Positions 17,081 through 27,018 of a stretch of 39,341 nucleotides of DNA are shown piece by piece. The notes under the pieces were generated by a model. It did not search any database. It was given only the letters and a program-made list of their open reading frames with translations, and was not told the origin of the DNA. The stretch is from contig CANHJV010000012.1 in the NCBI GenBank assembly GCA_947461225.1, forward strand, positions 1-39,341, given 5' to 3'. This stretch comes from Gemmatimonadota bacterium. GTDB lineage: Bacteria; Gemmatimonadota; Gemmatimonadetes; Gemmatimonadales; Gemmatimonadaceae. Every line of letters begins with the position of its first letter. Position 1 is the stretch's first letter. The position numbers and the translations under genes were made by a program.

Positions 17081-18040
17081 ATGCCCGGCCCGCTCGGAAA
17101 GGACCTCCTCGGATTAGCGCCGCTCTCGGCCGATCAGATCCGCCTCGTACTCGACACCGCCGTGCCGTTCCGCGAAATCTCGGAGCGCGCGATCAAGAAA
17201 GTGCCGACCCTGCGCGGCGCCACGATCGTCAATCTCTTCTTCGAAGCGTCCACCCGCACGCGCATTTCGTTCGAGTTCGCCGAGAAGCGGCTCAGTGCCG
17301 ATACGGTCAATGTGGCGTCGGCCGGCTCGAGCGTCTCGAAGGGGGAAACCCTCGTCGATACGGCGCGCAATCTCGAAGCGATGAAGATCGACATGGTGGT
17401 CATTCGTCATGGCGCGTCCGGCGCGGCGCAGTTCCTCGCCGAACGCATCGAGTCGAACGTCATCAATGCTGGCGATGGCACCAACGAGCATCCCACGCAA
17501 GGACTGCTCGACCTGCTCACGCTCCGGAATCACCTCGGTGACCTGACGGGGCGTCGTATCTGCATCGTCGGTGACGTACTCCACTCGCGCGTCGCCCGCT
17601 CCAACATCTGGGGCCTCACCAAGCTCGGCGCCGAAGTCGCGGTGTGCGGCCCGCGGTCGCTCCTCCCGAACGCCATCGGCGAAATGGGCGTGACCGTCTT
17701 CGATCGCATCGAAGAAGCCATCGAGTGGGCCGACGCCTTCAACGTCCTGCGCTTGCAGCTCGAGCGTATGCAGGCTGGTTACATCCCGTCGTTGCGCGAA
17801 TACAATCGCGTGTACGGCGTCACCCGTGCGCGGCTCGAGAAGGCGCCGCGCGACATCCTCATCCTGCACCCTGGCCCGATGAATCGCGGCGTGGAAATCG
17901 ACAGTGACGTGGCCGACGGCCCGCACTCGGTGATCCTTGATCAGGTCACCAATGGCGTGGCGGTCCGCATGGCCGTCCTCTATTTGCTGGCCGGCGGCAA
18001 GCCGGAACTCGCCGACGCGGCGAAGAAGGGAGGCGCATGA
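17081..18040 (+). CDS. pyrB: Aspartate carbamoyltransferase catalytic subunit
   Basis: PyrB condenses carbamoyl phosphate with L-aspartate in the second step of UMP synthesis. The 319-residue length is normal for the catalytic chain. The carbamoyl-phosphate site STRTR is at 57-61, the mobile-loop SVSKGET at 84-90, the HPTQ motif at 137-140 and HPGPMNRG near residue 265. There is no pyrI gene next to it, so the enzyme is probably unregulated or of the type that associates with dihydroorotase. It starts four bases after pyrR and overlaps pyrC by four (ATGA). Confidence 0.97.
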   Translation: MPGPLGKDLLGLAPLSADQIRLVLDTAVPFREISERAIKKVPTLRGATIVNLFFEASTRTRISFEFAEKRLSADTVNVASAGSSVSKGETLVDTARNLEAMKIDMVVIRHGASGAAQFLAERIESNVINAGDGTNEHPTQGLLDLLTLRNHLGDLTGRRICIVGDVLHSRVARSNIWGLTKLGAEVAVCGPRSLLPNAIGEMGVTVFDRIEEAIEWADAFNVLRLQLERMQAGYIPSLREYNRVYGVTRARLEKAPRDILILHPGPMNRGVEIDSDVADGPHSVILDQVTNGVAVRMAVLYLLAGGKPELADAAKKGGA

Positions 18041-19323
18041 GTCAGGACCTGCTGCTGCGCGGCGGACGCATTGTCGATCCGTCGCAGGGTATGGACACCA
18101 TCGGTGACGTGTTGCTGCGCGATGGACGCGTCGAGGCCTGCGGCACCGGTATCGGCACACCCGATGGCGCTGACGTGATCGACGTCAGTGGCATGGTGGT
18201 GACGCCCGGCATGATCGATGTGCACATCCATCTGCGCGAACCGGGTCGCGAAGACGTGGAAACCATCGCCACTGGCGCGCACAGCGCCGCGGCGGGTGGA
18301 TTCACCGGCGTCTGCGCCATGCCGAACACCAAGCCCGTCACCGACAATCAGGCGGTCGTCGGCTTCGTGAAGCGGCAGGGCGAAGCCGCCGGCTTCGCGC
18401 GCGTGTATCCGTACGGCGCGATCTCCGTGGGGCAGAAGGGGGAGACGCTGGCGGAAATCGCCGAGATGGTCGGGGCCGGCGCCGTCGCCTTCAGCGATGA
18501 CGGCCGGCCGGTGGAAAGCGCGCAGCTCATGCGCAGCGCGCTCGAGTACGCGCGCGCGTTCAACGTGCCCATCGCCGAACACTGCGAGGACATGACGCTC
18601 GCCCGTGGTGGCGCGATGAATGAAGGCATCATGAGCGCCAAGCTCGGTCTCAAGGGTATCCCCGCCGAGGCCGAGGAAATCTACGTCATTCGTGACATTC
18701 TCCTCGCCAAGCGCACCGGGGGGCACATCCACCTGTGCCATCTCAGCACGAAGGGCTCGGTCGAGCTCGTGCGGTGGGGTAAGGAGCGTGGCATCAACGT
18801 CACGTCGGAAGTCTGCTCGCACCACATCTCGCTCACCGAAGATGCGGTGGAAGGCTACAACACCAACGCGAAGATGAATCCGCCGCTGCGCACCGCGGCC
18901 GATGTTGACGCGTTGCAGCAAGGCCTTGCCGACGGGACGATCGACCTGCTCGTGACCGATCATGCGCCGCACCATTACGACGAGAAAGAACGCGAGTTCG
19001 CCGACGCCCCCAACGGCATCGTCGGACTGGAAACGGCGCTCGGCATCAATTGCACGTATCTGCTGCATCGCGGCATCATGACGATGTCGCAGATGGTCGA
19101 CGCCATGAGCTGCAAGCCGGCCAAGGTCTTCCATCTGCCGGGCGGCACGCTCGCCCGTGGGAGCCTCGGCGACGTCACGGTATTCGATCCGAATCGGACT
19201 TGGACCGTCGATCCGAAGGCGTTCAAGTCGAAGGGCCGCAACACGCCGTACGGCGGCCACCAGCTCACCGGACAGGCCCGCCTCACGGTCGTCGGTGGTC
19301 GCGTCGTCTATCGCGCCACCTGA
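18037..19323 (+). CDS. pyrC: Dihydroorotase, class I
   Basis: Dihydroorotase cyclises N-carbamoyl-aspartate to dihydroorotate. At 428 residues it belongs to the longer class I form, which often partners with PyrB. Metal-site residues are visible: DVHIHLRE (His63, His65), Asp154 in AFSDDGRP, His182 in AEHCED, the [11 protein letters not shown] segment with His235, and Asp308 in VTDHAPHH. Substrate residues follow MPNTKP. GGGAGG precedes the ATG, which overlaps the pyrB stop. Confidence 0.97.
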   Translation: MSQDLLLRGGRIVDPSQGMDTIGDVLLRDGRVEACGTGIGTPDGADVIDVSGMVVTPGMIDVHIHLREPGREDVETIATGAHSAAAGGFTGVCAMPNTKPVTDNQAVVGFVKRQGEAAGFARVYPYGAISVGQKGETLAEIAEMVGAGAVAFSDDGRPVESAQLMRSALEYARAFNVPIAEHCEDMTLARGGAMNEGIMSAKLGLKGIPAEAEEIYVIRDILLAKRTGGHIHLCHLSTKGSVELVRWGKERGINVTSEVCSHHISLTEDAVEGYNTNAKMNPPLRTAADVDALQQGLADGTIDLLVTDHAPHHYDEKEREFADAPNGIVGLETALGINCTYLLHRGIMTMSQMVDAMSCKPAKVFHLPGGTLARGSLGDVTVFDPNRTWTVDPKAFKSKGRNTPYGGHQLTGQARLTVVGGRVVYRAT

Positions 19324-19330
19324 GGACACG

Positions 19331-20038
19331 GTGACGGAAGAGCAGGGACTGCGCGTCATGCTGGCCGCCGCCTGTCGGCGACTGCACGCGCGCGGCCTGC
19401 TGGCCGGGGCGGAGGGCAACTTGTCGTGCCGGCTTCCCAACGGCGACCTGCTGGTCACGGCCAGCGGCGTCGATAAAGGGGCCGTCGACCACACGCACGT
19501 GCTTCGGCTGCACGCCGACGGCACGCGGTGTCACGAACAGCGGGACGACGCACTGCCGGGTGACCCCCCGTCGGGTGACATGATGCGTCGCCCCTCGTCG
19601 GAGTTGGGGATGCATCTGGCCTGCTACACGGCTCGCGCCGACGTACAGGCAATCGTGCATGCCCATCCCCCGGCAGCCACCGGGTTCGCCGCCGCCGGAA
19701 TCCCCATCCCCGCCGACGTCTTGCCGGAGTTGCCCGTCGTCGTTGGGCCGATCGCCCTGGTGCCGTATGGGCGTCCCGGTACGCCGGCCCTCGCCGACGC
19801 CATGCGTCCATTTCTCGCTGCCCACGAAGTCTTCCTGTTGGCGAATCACGGAGTCACCGCTGTCGGTCGGTCCATCGAGGACGCGGTGTTGCGCATGGAA
19901 AGTGTGGAGCAATCCGCACGCATCCTGGCCGTGGCGCACCTGCTGGGGGGCGCCCGGTCGCTCCCTCCATCTGAAGCGGCTGTGCTTGCCTCACTGCATC
20001 CCCGATACGAGGATGCAGTGCGACCGAATAGCGGCTGA
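19331..20038 (+). CDS. Class II aldolase/adducin-family protein
   Basis: The family includes zinc aldolases such as L-fuculose-phosphate aldolase, epimerases such as AraD and the dehydratase MtnB. The 235-residue product has the expected EGNLS motif (28-32), TASGVDKG (43-50), PSSELGMH (88-95) with Glu91 in the catalytic position, HAHPP (His110 and His112) and ANHG (His173). All metal residues are present, so it should be active. It starts with GTG 19331 eight bases after pyrC and is probably cotranscribed with the pyr genes. The substrate cannot be told; sugar-phosphate aldolase and methylthioribulose-phosphate dehydratase are both open. Confidence 0.88.
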   Translation: MTEEQGLRVMLAAACRRLHARGLLAGAEGNLSCRLPNGDLLVTASGVDKGAVDHTHVLRLHADGTRCHEQRDDALPGDPPSGDMMRRPSSELGMHLACYTARADVQAIVHAHPPAATGFAAAGIPIPADVLPELPVVVGPIALVPYGRPGTPALADAMRPFLAAHEVFLLANHGVTAVGRSIEDAVLRMESVEQSARILAVAHLLGGARSLPPSEAAVLASLHPRYEDAVRPNSG

Positions 20039-20139
20039 TCTCCGTTTGCGATCGGTGTCACACCTGGTCGTGATCCACCTCGGCCACATTCGTCTCATTC
20101 GTACCTGAAGTCGGTTCGTTCATTCAGCAGCGCCCTCAT

Positions 20140-21276
20140 ATGACGGAGTCCCGCGAAGTGTCCATCGACGAAGTCCGGTCGCTCGTTGCCGAGCGGCAAC
20201 GCTATGATGACTGGTTGACCGCGCTCGACGCGCGTCGTGCCGAGACGCCGAGTCGCGTGTTCGATCGCGTGCACGGTGATTATGTCGCGCGTCGCGATGC
20301 CGTCATGGCGCAGCTCCGCGAGCATGTCGGTTCGCTCTCCATGCACGGCATTGAGCTCGACAGCCGGCTGAGCACCCTCGAGACCGAATTGGCCACCCTC
20401 GAAGACGAGCGGGCCGAGGCGATGCTGCGCACCGCCGTCGGCGAGTACGATGACCATCGCTGGGAAACCGTGCGTCATGACGTCGAGGCCAAGATCGTCT
20501 CACTCGGCGACCAGCGTGGTGGCCTGCTCATCGAGATCGATGAGATCCGCACCTTGCTTGCCAGCGCCAGCAGCGAGCCGCCGGAGGCCGCCGCCCCCGC
20601 CGAGGAACTCACGAGCGAGCCGCCGGTCGCCGATGGGGCCGAACCCTTTGTCGATGTCGAGATCGCCGTCGGCGTTACCCCTGAGGCGCTGTCCGATGTG
20701 CACCTGGTGCCTGAGCTGTCTGAGCTCGTGCCAGAGCTCGTGCCAGAGCTCGTGCCAGAGCTCGTGCCAGAGCTCGTGCCAGAGCTCGTGCCAGAGCTCG
20801 TGCCAGAGCTCGTACCCGAGCTGACCGAGCCCGAGCTGACCGAGCTCGTGCCCGCGCCAGAACCGGACGCCGAACAGGGATCGACGGAGTTCGACGACGC
20901 GCTGGCGATGTTCGGCGATACACCGGGCACGCCCGACCCCACGTTCACCCAATCGCTCGAAGGGATCGAGGTGGAGCTCGACGAGGATCGCGCGTCGTCC
21001 CTGTCAGCGCCTTCCTCGCCGAACGCCAGCGCCGCGACCGCCACCTCGGCCCATGCCGCCCCGGCGGACGCCGACGATACGTTCGACGACCTCGCGTTTT
21101 TGCGGTCGGTCATCGAACCGACGCCGGCCAGCTCGTCACCCCCTGTATCGTCGGTGCCGAACGCCGCATCGGGTCATGAGCCGCTCAAGACGTTGCGCTG
21201 CACCGAGTGCGGCACCATGAACCTGCCCACCGAGTGGTACTGTGAACGCTGCGGTGGAGAACTCGCCGCTTTCTAA
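20140..21276 (+). CDS. Coiled-coil / ELVP-repeat / zinc-ribbon protein of unknown function
   Basis: The 378-residue product has three parts. Residues 1-150 are charged and heptad-like, a probable coiled coil with long helices (for example LSTLETELATLEDERAEAML). Residues about 188-240 are a low-complexity linker built on eight ELVP units and flanked by acidic, Ala/Pro/Ser-rich sequence. The last 35 residues form a zinc ribbon with two CxxC knuckles, CTEC and CERC. Such architecture resembles the zinc-ribbon/coiled-coil proteins found in Gemmatimonadota and related phyla, but no named family is recognised. It has no signal peptide or membrane segment. It ends before a terminator shared with the convergent rpsT. 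The repeat number may vary between strains. Confidence 0.78.
   Translation: MTESREVSIDEVRSLVAERQRYDDWLTALDARRAETPSRVFDRVHGDYVARRDAVMAQLREHVGSLSMHGIELDSRLSTLETELATLEDERAEAMLRTAVGEYDDHRWETVRHDVEAKIVSLGDQRGGLLIEIDEIRTLLASASSEPPEAAAPAEELTSEPPVADGAEPFVDVEIAVGVTPEALSDVHLVPELSELVPELVPELVPELVPELVPELVPELVPELVPELTEPELTELVPAPEPDAEQGSTEFDDALAMFGDTPGTPDPTFTQSLEGIEVELDEDRASSLSAPSSPNASAATATSAHAAPADADDTFDDLAFLRSVIEPTPASSSPPVSSVPNAASGHEPLKTLRCTECGTMNLPTEWYCERCGGELAAF
20722..20817 (+). repeat. 12-bp tandem repeat encoding ELVP units
   Basis: The 12-base unit GAGCTCGTGCCA occurs in seven perfect consecutive copies from 20722 to 20805, followed by one degenerate copy (to 20817) and related ELTE/ELV units. The period is a multiple of three, so changes in copy number keep the reading frame. 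Perfect identity of the copies points to recent expansion or homogenisation. Confidence 0.95.
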
Positions 21277-21295
21277 GGCGTTGGGGTAGGCGGCA

Positions 21296-21336
21296 ACGAC
21301 GAAGGGCCGGACTCAGAGAGTCCGGCCCTTCGTCGT
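21296..21336. terminator. Bidirectional inverted repeat between convergent genes
   Basis: A perfect 18-bp inverted repeat (21296-21313 with 21319-21336) with a 5-base loop lies between the ends of the zinc-ribbon gene and rpsT. T-rich bases end each arm, but no long T-run follows. It can serve as a terminator for both strands. Confidence 0.75.
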
Positions 21337-21366
21337 ACCGTGTCTGTCGTGCGACTTACCCGAGCC

Positions 21367-21615
21367 TTACGCGGCGGCGGCGTTGGCGGCCTTCGCCATC
21401 TTGCTCTTCTGACGAGCCGCGGCGTTGCGATGGATGAGTCCCTTGCGCGCCGCACGATCAAGCAGCGAAACGGCAGACAGGCGATCATCGGCACCAGCGG
21501 CGGCGAGCTTCGCCCGCTTCACGGCGGTACGCAGTGCCGAACGCTGCGCACGATTGCGCACAGCAGCCGCACGCGACTTTCGCAGGTCTTTCTTCGCGGA
21601 CTTGATATTCGGCAC
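21367..21615 (-). CDS. rpsT: 30S ribosomal protein S20
   Basis: S20 binds 16S rRNA in the body of the 30S subunit. The 82-residue, lysine/arginine/alanine-rich product begins MPNIKSAKKDLRKS and has a second signature near AVSLLDRAARKGLIHRNAA. The start codon is GTG, with GGGGAG at the right distance upstream. It is monocistronic, with its own promoter (below) and an inverted repeat downstream. The leader of about 80 bases contains a GC-rich hairpin, a possible site for the S20 self-control of translation known in enterobacteria. Confidence 0.97.
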   Translation of the reverse strand: MPNIKSAKKDLRKSRAAAVRNRAQRSALRTAVKRAKLAAAGADDRLSAVSLLDRAARKGLIHRNAAARQKSKMAKAANAAAA

Positions 21616-21702
21616 GGAAAACTCCCCAGCAGGTAGAATCGGTAAGTACGAAAACGACAGTCAGATGGGGCGGCGCCCCAGGCCACTGCGGACAGACCGG
21701 AA

Positions 21703-21731
21703 AACATATCTGGAAAGATGCCACCGGTCAA
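21703..21731 (-). promoter_or_regulatory. rpsT promoter
   Basis: On the minus strand TTGACC (21731-21726) and TATGTT (21708-21703) are 17 bases apart, giving a leader of about 80 bases before the GTG of rpsT. Confidence 0.75.
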
Positions 21732-21764
21732 GAACCACCTCGATCTCTGACCGGACACCTCGCT

Positions 21765-21793
21765 TTGACACCCGACCGGTGCCGGGCTACCTT
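21765..21793 (+). promoter_or_regulatory. Promoter of the M50 protease - scpA - scpB operon
   Basis: A perfect -35 box TTGACA (21765-21770), 17 bases, then TACCTT (21788-21793). It diverges from the rpsT promoter. The leader to GTG 21872 would be about 72 bases. Confidence 0.8.
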
Positions 21794-21871
21794 CCAGTTC
21801 GCACTTGCTTGCATTCGCGTCCTGCGCGGCCGTCGGCCGAGCCCTGGCGCCCTTTCCCAATCGCCGCTGCG

Positions 21872-22552
21872 GTGGATTCTACACAGCAACTCGTCCTCAT
21901 CGCACCCGTGCTGCTCTTCTCGATGGTCGCCCACGAGTATGCGCACGGCTATGCGGCGTTCAAGCAAGGGGATATGACGGCGCACCAGCTCGGGCGCCTC
22001 ACCTGGAATCCCCTGAAGCACATCGATCCGTTCATGACCATCATTCTCCCGGTCATGCTCGCGCTCATCGGTGCGCCCATCTTTGGCGGGGCCAAGCCAG
22101 TCCCCGTCAACCCGCGCAACTATCGCAACTACCGCCGGGGGGACATCATCGTCTCGCTGGCCGGTGTCGCCACGAATGTCCTGATCGCCGTCCTGATTGT
22201 GCCCCTCATCGTCAGCGTGGGGCTGCTCGGGCAGTATCTTCCATCACTCGTCCGACCCCTCGGCGTGCTGCAGCAGATGCTCGCCGCCGGTATCTTCATC
22301 AATCTGATTCTCGCGGCCTTCAATCTCATTCCGATTCCGCCGCTCGATGGATCGCACGTGTTCAAGTATCTCCTGCCCCCGACATGGTCGCTGCAGTATC
22401 AGCGCCTCGGGGGAGTCGGTTTGTTGTTGCTCTTTGCCGTGCTCTCGTTTGCGCGGCCGCTGGTGAATATCTGGCTGGCGCCCGCGTACATTCTGCGGGC
22501 GTTGGCCGAGCAGTTCTACTTCCCGTACATGCTGCCAAACCCCTTCGCGTGA
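21872..22552 (+). CDS. M50-family (site-2 protease-type) membrane zinc metallopeptidase
   Basis: The family cuts membrane-embedded substrates. The 226-residue product is mostly hydrophobic with about five transmembrane segments. Two active-site motifs are present: HEYAH at 21-25 in the first helix and NLIPIPPLDG at 151-160, whose Asp159 should be the third zinc ligand. The start GTG 21872 fits the short N-terminus of the M50B group; upstream in-frame codons would give an implausible extension that overlaps the promoter. The next gene starts seven bases later, so it is the first gene of the scp operon, an arrangement seen in many bacteria. Its substrate is unknown. Confidence 0.9.
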   Translation: MDSTQQLVLIAPVLLFSMVAHEYAHGYAAFKQGDMTAHQLGRLTWNPLKHIDPFMTIILPVMLALIGAPIFGGAKPVPVNPRNYRNYRRGDIIVSLAGVATNVLIAVLIVPLIVSVGLLGQYLPSLVRPLGVLQQMLAAGIFINLILAAFNLIPIPPLDGSHVFKYLLPPTWSLQYQRLGGVGLLLLFAVLSFARPLVNIWLAPAYILRALAEQFYFPYMLPNPFA

Positions 22553-22559
22553 AGGCCGC

Positions 22560-23309
22560 GTGATCGCTCCGAATTTCCGCCACGCCGAACACACGGCGAC
22601 CTCCTTTGTCGTTGAGCTGAGCCACTTCACCGGCCCGCTCGATCTGCTGCTGTCGCTCATCCGCGATGAACAGCTCGACATTTACGACATCCCGATTGCC
22701 CGCATCGCCGAGCAGTTCCTGGCGCGCATCAGCACGCTCGGACTCGACGAAGCCGCCGATTATCTCGAGATGGCGGCGCGACTGCTCCGGATCAAGGCGC
22801 AGATGCTCCTGCCGCGGGCCGATGGCGAGGAAGCGTGGGAAGATCCCCGCGCCGAACTCGTGCGCCGCCTGCTCGAGTATCAGCAGATGCGCGAAGTCGT
22901 CGATCTCCTCGAGCGTCGTGGCGAGGAGCGCCGGCATCAGTTCCCGCGCCGTTGGGTGCCGCAGGCCGCCGACATCACGCCGATCAACGCCCCGCTCTCG
23001 CTCTCCCTCGGGGAGCTGCTGGCGGCGGTCGATCGCGTGCTGCGCACGACCAAAGAGCCCGCGCTGCACGAGGTCATTCCGCGTGCCCTCGATGTCGCCG
23101 GCGCCATGGTGACGGTCCGTGCGGTGCTCGCTATGCGCCGGTCAGCCCGGTGGTTTGATATGGTTGGTCGTGACGCCGAGCCGTGGCAGATCCTGTCGGT
23201 GCTGCTGGCGTTGCTTGAAATGGCGAAGCTCGGTGAACTGCGGATCGCGCAGCATCACGCCTTCGCCTCTGTGGAGATCCGTCGTGACGCCGTTAGCGAA
23301 GCTGCTTGA
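22560..23309 (+). CDS. scpA: Segregation and condensation protein A
   Basis: ScpA is the kleisin subunit that bridges the SMC heads in chromosome condensation. The 249-residue product has the usual N-terminal signature FTGPLDLLLSLIRDEQLDIY near residues 24-43, a helical middle and a C-terminal winged-helix region. The GTG start lies seven bases after the protease gene, with GAAGG just upstream. It overlaps scpB by 26 bases, so the two are translationally coupled. No smc gene is in the window. Confidence 0.95.
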   Translation: MIAPNFRHAEHTATSFVVELSHFTGPLDLLLSLIRDEQLDIYDIPIARIAEQFLARISTLGLDEAADYLEMAARLLRIKAQMLLPRADGEEAWEDPRAELVRRLLEYQQMREVVDLLERRGEERRHQFPRRWVPQAADITPINAPLSLSLGELLAAVDRVLRTTKEPALHEVIPRALDVAGAMVTVRAVLAMRRSARWFDMVGRDAEPWQILSVLLALLEMAKLGELRIAQHHAFASVEIRRDAVSEAA

Positions 23310-23838
23310 AGCCGCCCTGTTCGCCGCCCCGCGCCCCATTCCCATGGAAGCGCTGGCGGCGTTGGACGTCGAATCGAGCCCTGCCGCCGTCGCGGCGGCG
23401 CTCGATGAACTGCGCGAGCATTACGACGTCGATGGACATGGCGTCGAACTCGTCGAGCAGGGCGGGGGCTGGCAGATCCTCACGCGCGCCGAGTTCGCCG
23501 AAGCGATCGAGCGCGCCCAGGTCGCCGTGCGTCCGCAGCGACTCTCGGCCGCCGCGCTCGAAACGCTGGCCATCATCGCGTATCGCCAGCCCATTGGCCG
23601 TGCCGAAATCGAAGAAATCCGTGGCGTCGCCGTGGGCTCCGTGCTGAAGTCGCTGCACGAGCGCGGGCTCATCGACATCGTCGGGCGCAGCGAGGGCATC
23701 GGCCGTCCGCTGCTGTACGGAACCACCTCTCAGTTCCTCGAGCAGTTTGCGTTGCGACACCTGGAAGAACTCCCACGCGCCGATGAGTTGGCGATTGCCC
23801 TGCGTGGCGCCGGCAACACAGCCGTCGTGTCGGAGTGA
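23284..23838 (+). CDS. scpB: Segregation and condensation protein B
   Basis: ScpB forms a dimer of tandem winged helices that binds ScpA in the SMC complex. The 184-residue product has the characteristic SAAALETLAIIAYRQPIGRA stretch, followed by EIRGVAVGSVLKSLHERGLI and GRPLLYGTTSQFLEQF. GTG 23284 has GTGGAG seven bases upstream, inside scpA. The end overlaps the next gene by four bases (GTGA). Confidence 0.95.
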   Translation: MTPLAKLLEAALFAAPRPIPMEALAALDVESSPAAVAAALDELREHYDVDGHGVELVEQGGGWQILTRAEFAEAIERAQVAVRPQRLSAAALETLAIIAYRQPIGRAEIEEIRGVAVGSVLKSLHERGLIDIVGRSEGIGRPLLYGTTSQFLEQFALRHLEELPRADELAIALRGAGNTAVVSE

Positions 23839-24881
23839 CCACGCCCCCGAAGAAGACCGCCGCCGAGAAGAAGGGCGAGTACCGCCGCGGCACGCAGAAG
23901 AAGGCCCCGAAGGGGCCGTCTGCTCGCGGAGCGGCCGCCCGTGCCGCCAACGACAAGCGTGGCGTGCCGTCAGTCGCCAAGCCCAAGCCGCCGCGTGAGC
24001 GCAGCGTGCGCGATGCCGAGTCGCGGGAGTCTACGCCACGCGAAAAGCCCGTGCGTGATCGCAGCGAAGCCGGTTCCTCCAAGCGCCGCGTGAAACCGCA
24101 GCGCTCGGCCGACGCGCCGCCGTCCAAAGCCGGTGGCACCGTCAAGGCGGAGCGCGAAGGCCCTATGCGCGTGCAGCGGGCTCTCGCTCGCGCCGGCGTG
24201 GTCTCGCGTCGTGGGGCCGATCAGGCCGTGGCCGACGGACGCGTGCAGGTCAACGGGGCGATCGCGACCGTTGGGCAGGTCGTCGATCCCTTCCGCGACG
24301 TCATCATGCTCGACGGAACGCCCGTCATTACGCGCGTCACGTCGCACACCTGGATTGTCGTGCACAAGCCGGCCGCCGTGATGACGACCCGCAAGGATCC
24401 CGAGCGACGCACCACGGTCTTCGATCTTGTCGACGACGTCCCGGGACTCGTCTATGTCGGGCGTCTCGATTTCATGACCGAAGGCGTGCTGCTACTCACC
24501 ACCGACGGGCGCGCCGCGCACGCGCTCACGCACCCCAGTAATGAGGTCGAGCGCACGTACGTCGCCACGGTACGCGGTGATGCCGTCACCGCCGCCAAGG
24601 TCGCTCGTCGTGGCGTCCAGCTCGACGATGGTCTGGTCGTTCCGCGGGAAGTGGTCGCCCACCCGCTTGGTGGACGTCGCTGGGCGCTCGAGATCACCAT
24701 TACCGAAGGCAAGACGCACGAAGTCCGTCGCTTGTGCGATGCGCTCGAACTCGAAGTCGAGCGGCTCGTGCGGACACGGTTTGGTCCGGTGCGTCTCGGG
24801 GATCTGCCGTCGGGCGGGGCCCGGGCTCTCAACAGCACCGAGCGCGAAGTGCTCGACGCCCTCATGGCCGGCGGCAAGTAG
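23835..24881 (+). CDS. RsuA/RluB-family rRNA pseudouridine synthase with a long basic N-terminal extension
   Basis: The family isomerises specific uridines in rRNA. Of 348 residues, the first 108 are a low-complexity, Lys/Arg/Ala/Pro-rich tail with no domain. An S4 RNA-binding domain follows at about 111-155 (MRVQRALARAGVVSRRGADQ onward). The catalytic domain has GRLDFMTEGVLLLTTDG with catalytic Asp212 and EGKTHEVRRLCDAL near residue 290. This pattern fits RluB/RsuA rather than RluA; RluB (23S U2605 type) is likely because it often follows scpB. The start GTG overlaps the scpB stop. The tail may help in rRNA binding. Confidence 0.9.
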   Translation: MTTPPKKTAAEKKGEYRRGTQKKAPKGPSARGAAARAANDKRGVPSVAKPKPPRERSVRDAESRESTPREKPVRDRSEAGSSKRRVKPQRSADAPPSKAGGTVKAEREGPMRVQRALARAGVVSRRGADQAVADGRVQVNGAIATVGQVVDPFRDVIMLDGTPVITRVTSHTWIVVHKPAAVMTTRKDPERRTTVFDLVDDVPGLVYVGRLDFMTEGVLLLTTDGRAAHALTHPSNEVERTYVATVRGDAVTAAKVARRGVQLDDGLVVPREVVAHPLGGRRWALEITITEGKTHEVRRLCDALELEVERLVRTRFGPVRLGDLPSGGARALNSTEREVLDALMAGGK

Positions 24882-24991
24882 ACCCGTCGGCGCGTGCCCG
24901 TTGGCCACAGCAGGGAACCCGTAAGGGAGCAGACCGGACGCTGTCGGGTATGCTCGACGGAACGAGCCATCAAAAAGAGGAGCAGCCGATC

Positions 24992-25966
<975 letters not shown>

Positions 25967-25971
25967 CCGCC

Positions 25972-27018
25972 GTGGCGACGTCCGAGGCAGTTTCGCAGGC
26001 CGCGTCGCCGCGCTCCGTCTCTCCGATGTCGGTGGCACCGGCGGAGGTGCTGCGGCAGGTGCGCCGTATCGAGGTGCGTACGCGGCGACTCGTCGACTCG
26101 CGCTTCGCCGGGGAGTACCGCTCGCTCTTCAAGGGACAGGGCATGGAGTTCGCCGAGGTCCGCGAGTACCAGCCCGGGGATGAGGTCCGCTCGATCGACT
26201 GGAATGTGTCGGCGCGCATGGGCCGCCCGTTCGTCAAGCGTTACGTCGAAGAGCGCGAGCTCACGATTATGCTCGTGATCGACATGTCGGGCTCGTCGCG
26301 CTTCGGGACCCGTGCGCATTTCAAGCACGAACTCGCCATCGAGATGGCCGGCGTGTTGGCGCTCGCCGCCACGCGCAACAACGACCGCGTGGGGCTGCTC
26401 ATGTTCTCCGATCGCGTCGAGCACGCACTCCCGGCCCGCAAGGGACGCAAGCACGCACTGCGCCTCATCCGTGATCTCCTGACCACCACCCCCGTCGGTC
26501 GCGGCACGTCGGTGGCCGTCGCCGTCGATCGCCTCATGCGACTGCTGCCGCATCGGTCGGTGGTCTTCTTCGCGTCGGACTTCCTCGCCGATGATCTCGA
26601 GAAGCCGCTGGCGCGACTCGCGCAGCGACACGATGTCATCGCCGTGACCCTCGAGGATCCCTCGGAACGGGTACTCCCCGACATCGGGCCCGCTCGGCTG
26701 CAAGATCCCGAAACGGGTGCGGTGGTCGAAATCGATACGTCGCATCCGTCCGTGCGCGCGGCCTTCGCCACGCAGGTGACCGCCGACGATACACGGCGCC
26801 GCAAACTGTTCGGCCGACTCGGGCTTGATGAAATCGTGGTGCACACGGAGCACGGCTACGTCGATGCGCTGCTGTCGTTCTTCCGCGCCCGTACCCGTCG
26901 CCCGCATGGCGCGGTGCGCACCGGACCGCGTGGGGCGATGGGCGATGCCGCCGGCACCGCCGCGCCGGTGCGCGCACCGAGTGCGCCCGTGTCCGTGGCC
27001 GATCAGCGGAGTCGCTGA
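25972..27018 (+). CDS. DUF58 / vWA-like domain protein
   Basis: DUF58 proteins accompany MoxR ATPases. The 348-residue product has the family signature YQPGDEVRSIDWNVSAR at 66-82 and a vWA-like MIDAS strand VIDMSGSSRFG with Asp104, Ser106 and Ser108. There is no signal peptide, so it is expected to be cytoplasmic and a likely partner of MoxR. It starts with GTG 25972 and overlaps the next gene by one base (TGATG). The last 40 residues are low-complexity. Confidence 0.94.
   Translation: MATSEAVSQAASPRSVSPMSVAPAEVLRQVRRIEVRTRRLVDSRFAGEYRSLFKGQGMEFAEVREYQPGDEVRSIDWNVSARMGRPFVKRYVEERELTIMLVIDMSGSSRFGTRAHFKHELAIEMAGVLALAATRNNDRVGLLMFSDRVEHALPARKGRKHALRLIRDLLTTTPVGRGTSVAVAVDRLMRLLPHRSVVFFASDFLADDLEKPLARLAQRHDVIAVTLEDPSERVLPDIGPARLQDPETGAVVEIDTSHPSVRAAFATQVTADDTRRRKLFGRLGLDEIVVHTEHGYVDALLSFFRARTRRPHGAVRTGPRGAMGDAAGTAAPVRAPSAPVSVADQRSR

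Noticed and set aside
20722-20817. The tandem repeats as a CRISPR array
   Set aside because: The 12-base units are contiguous with no spacers and lie in frame in a coding gene.
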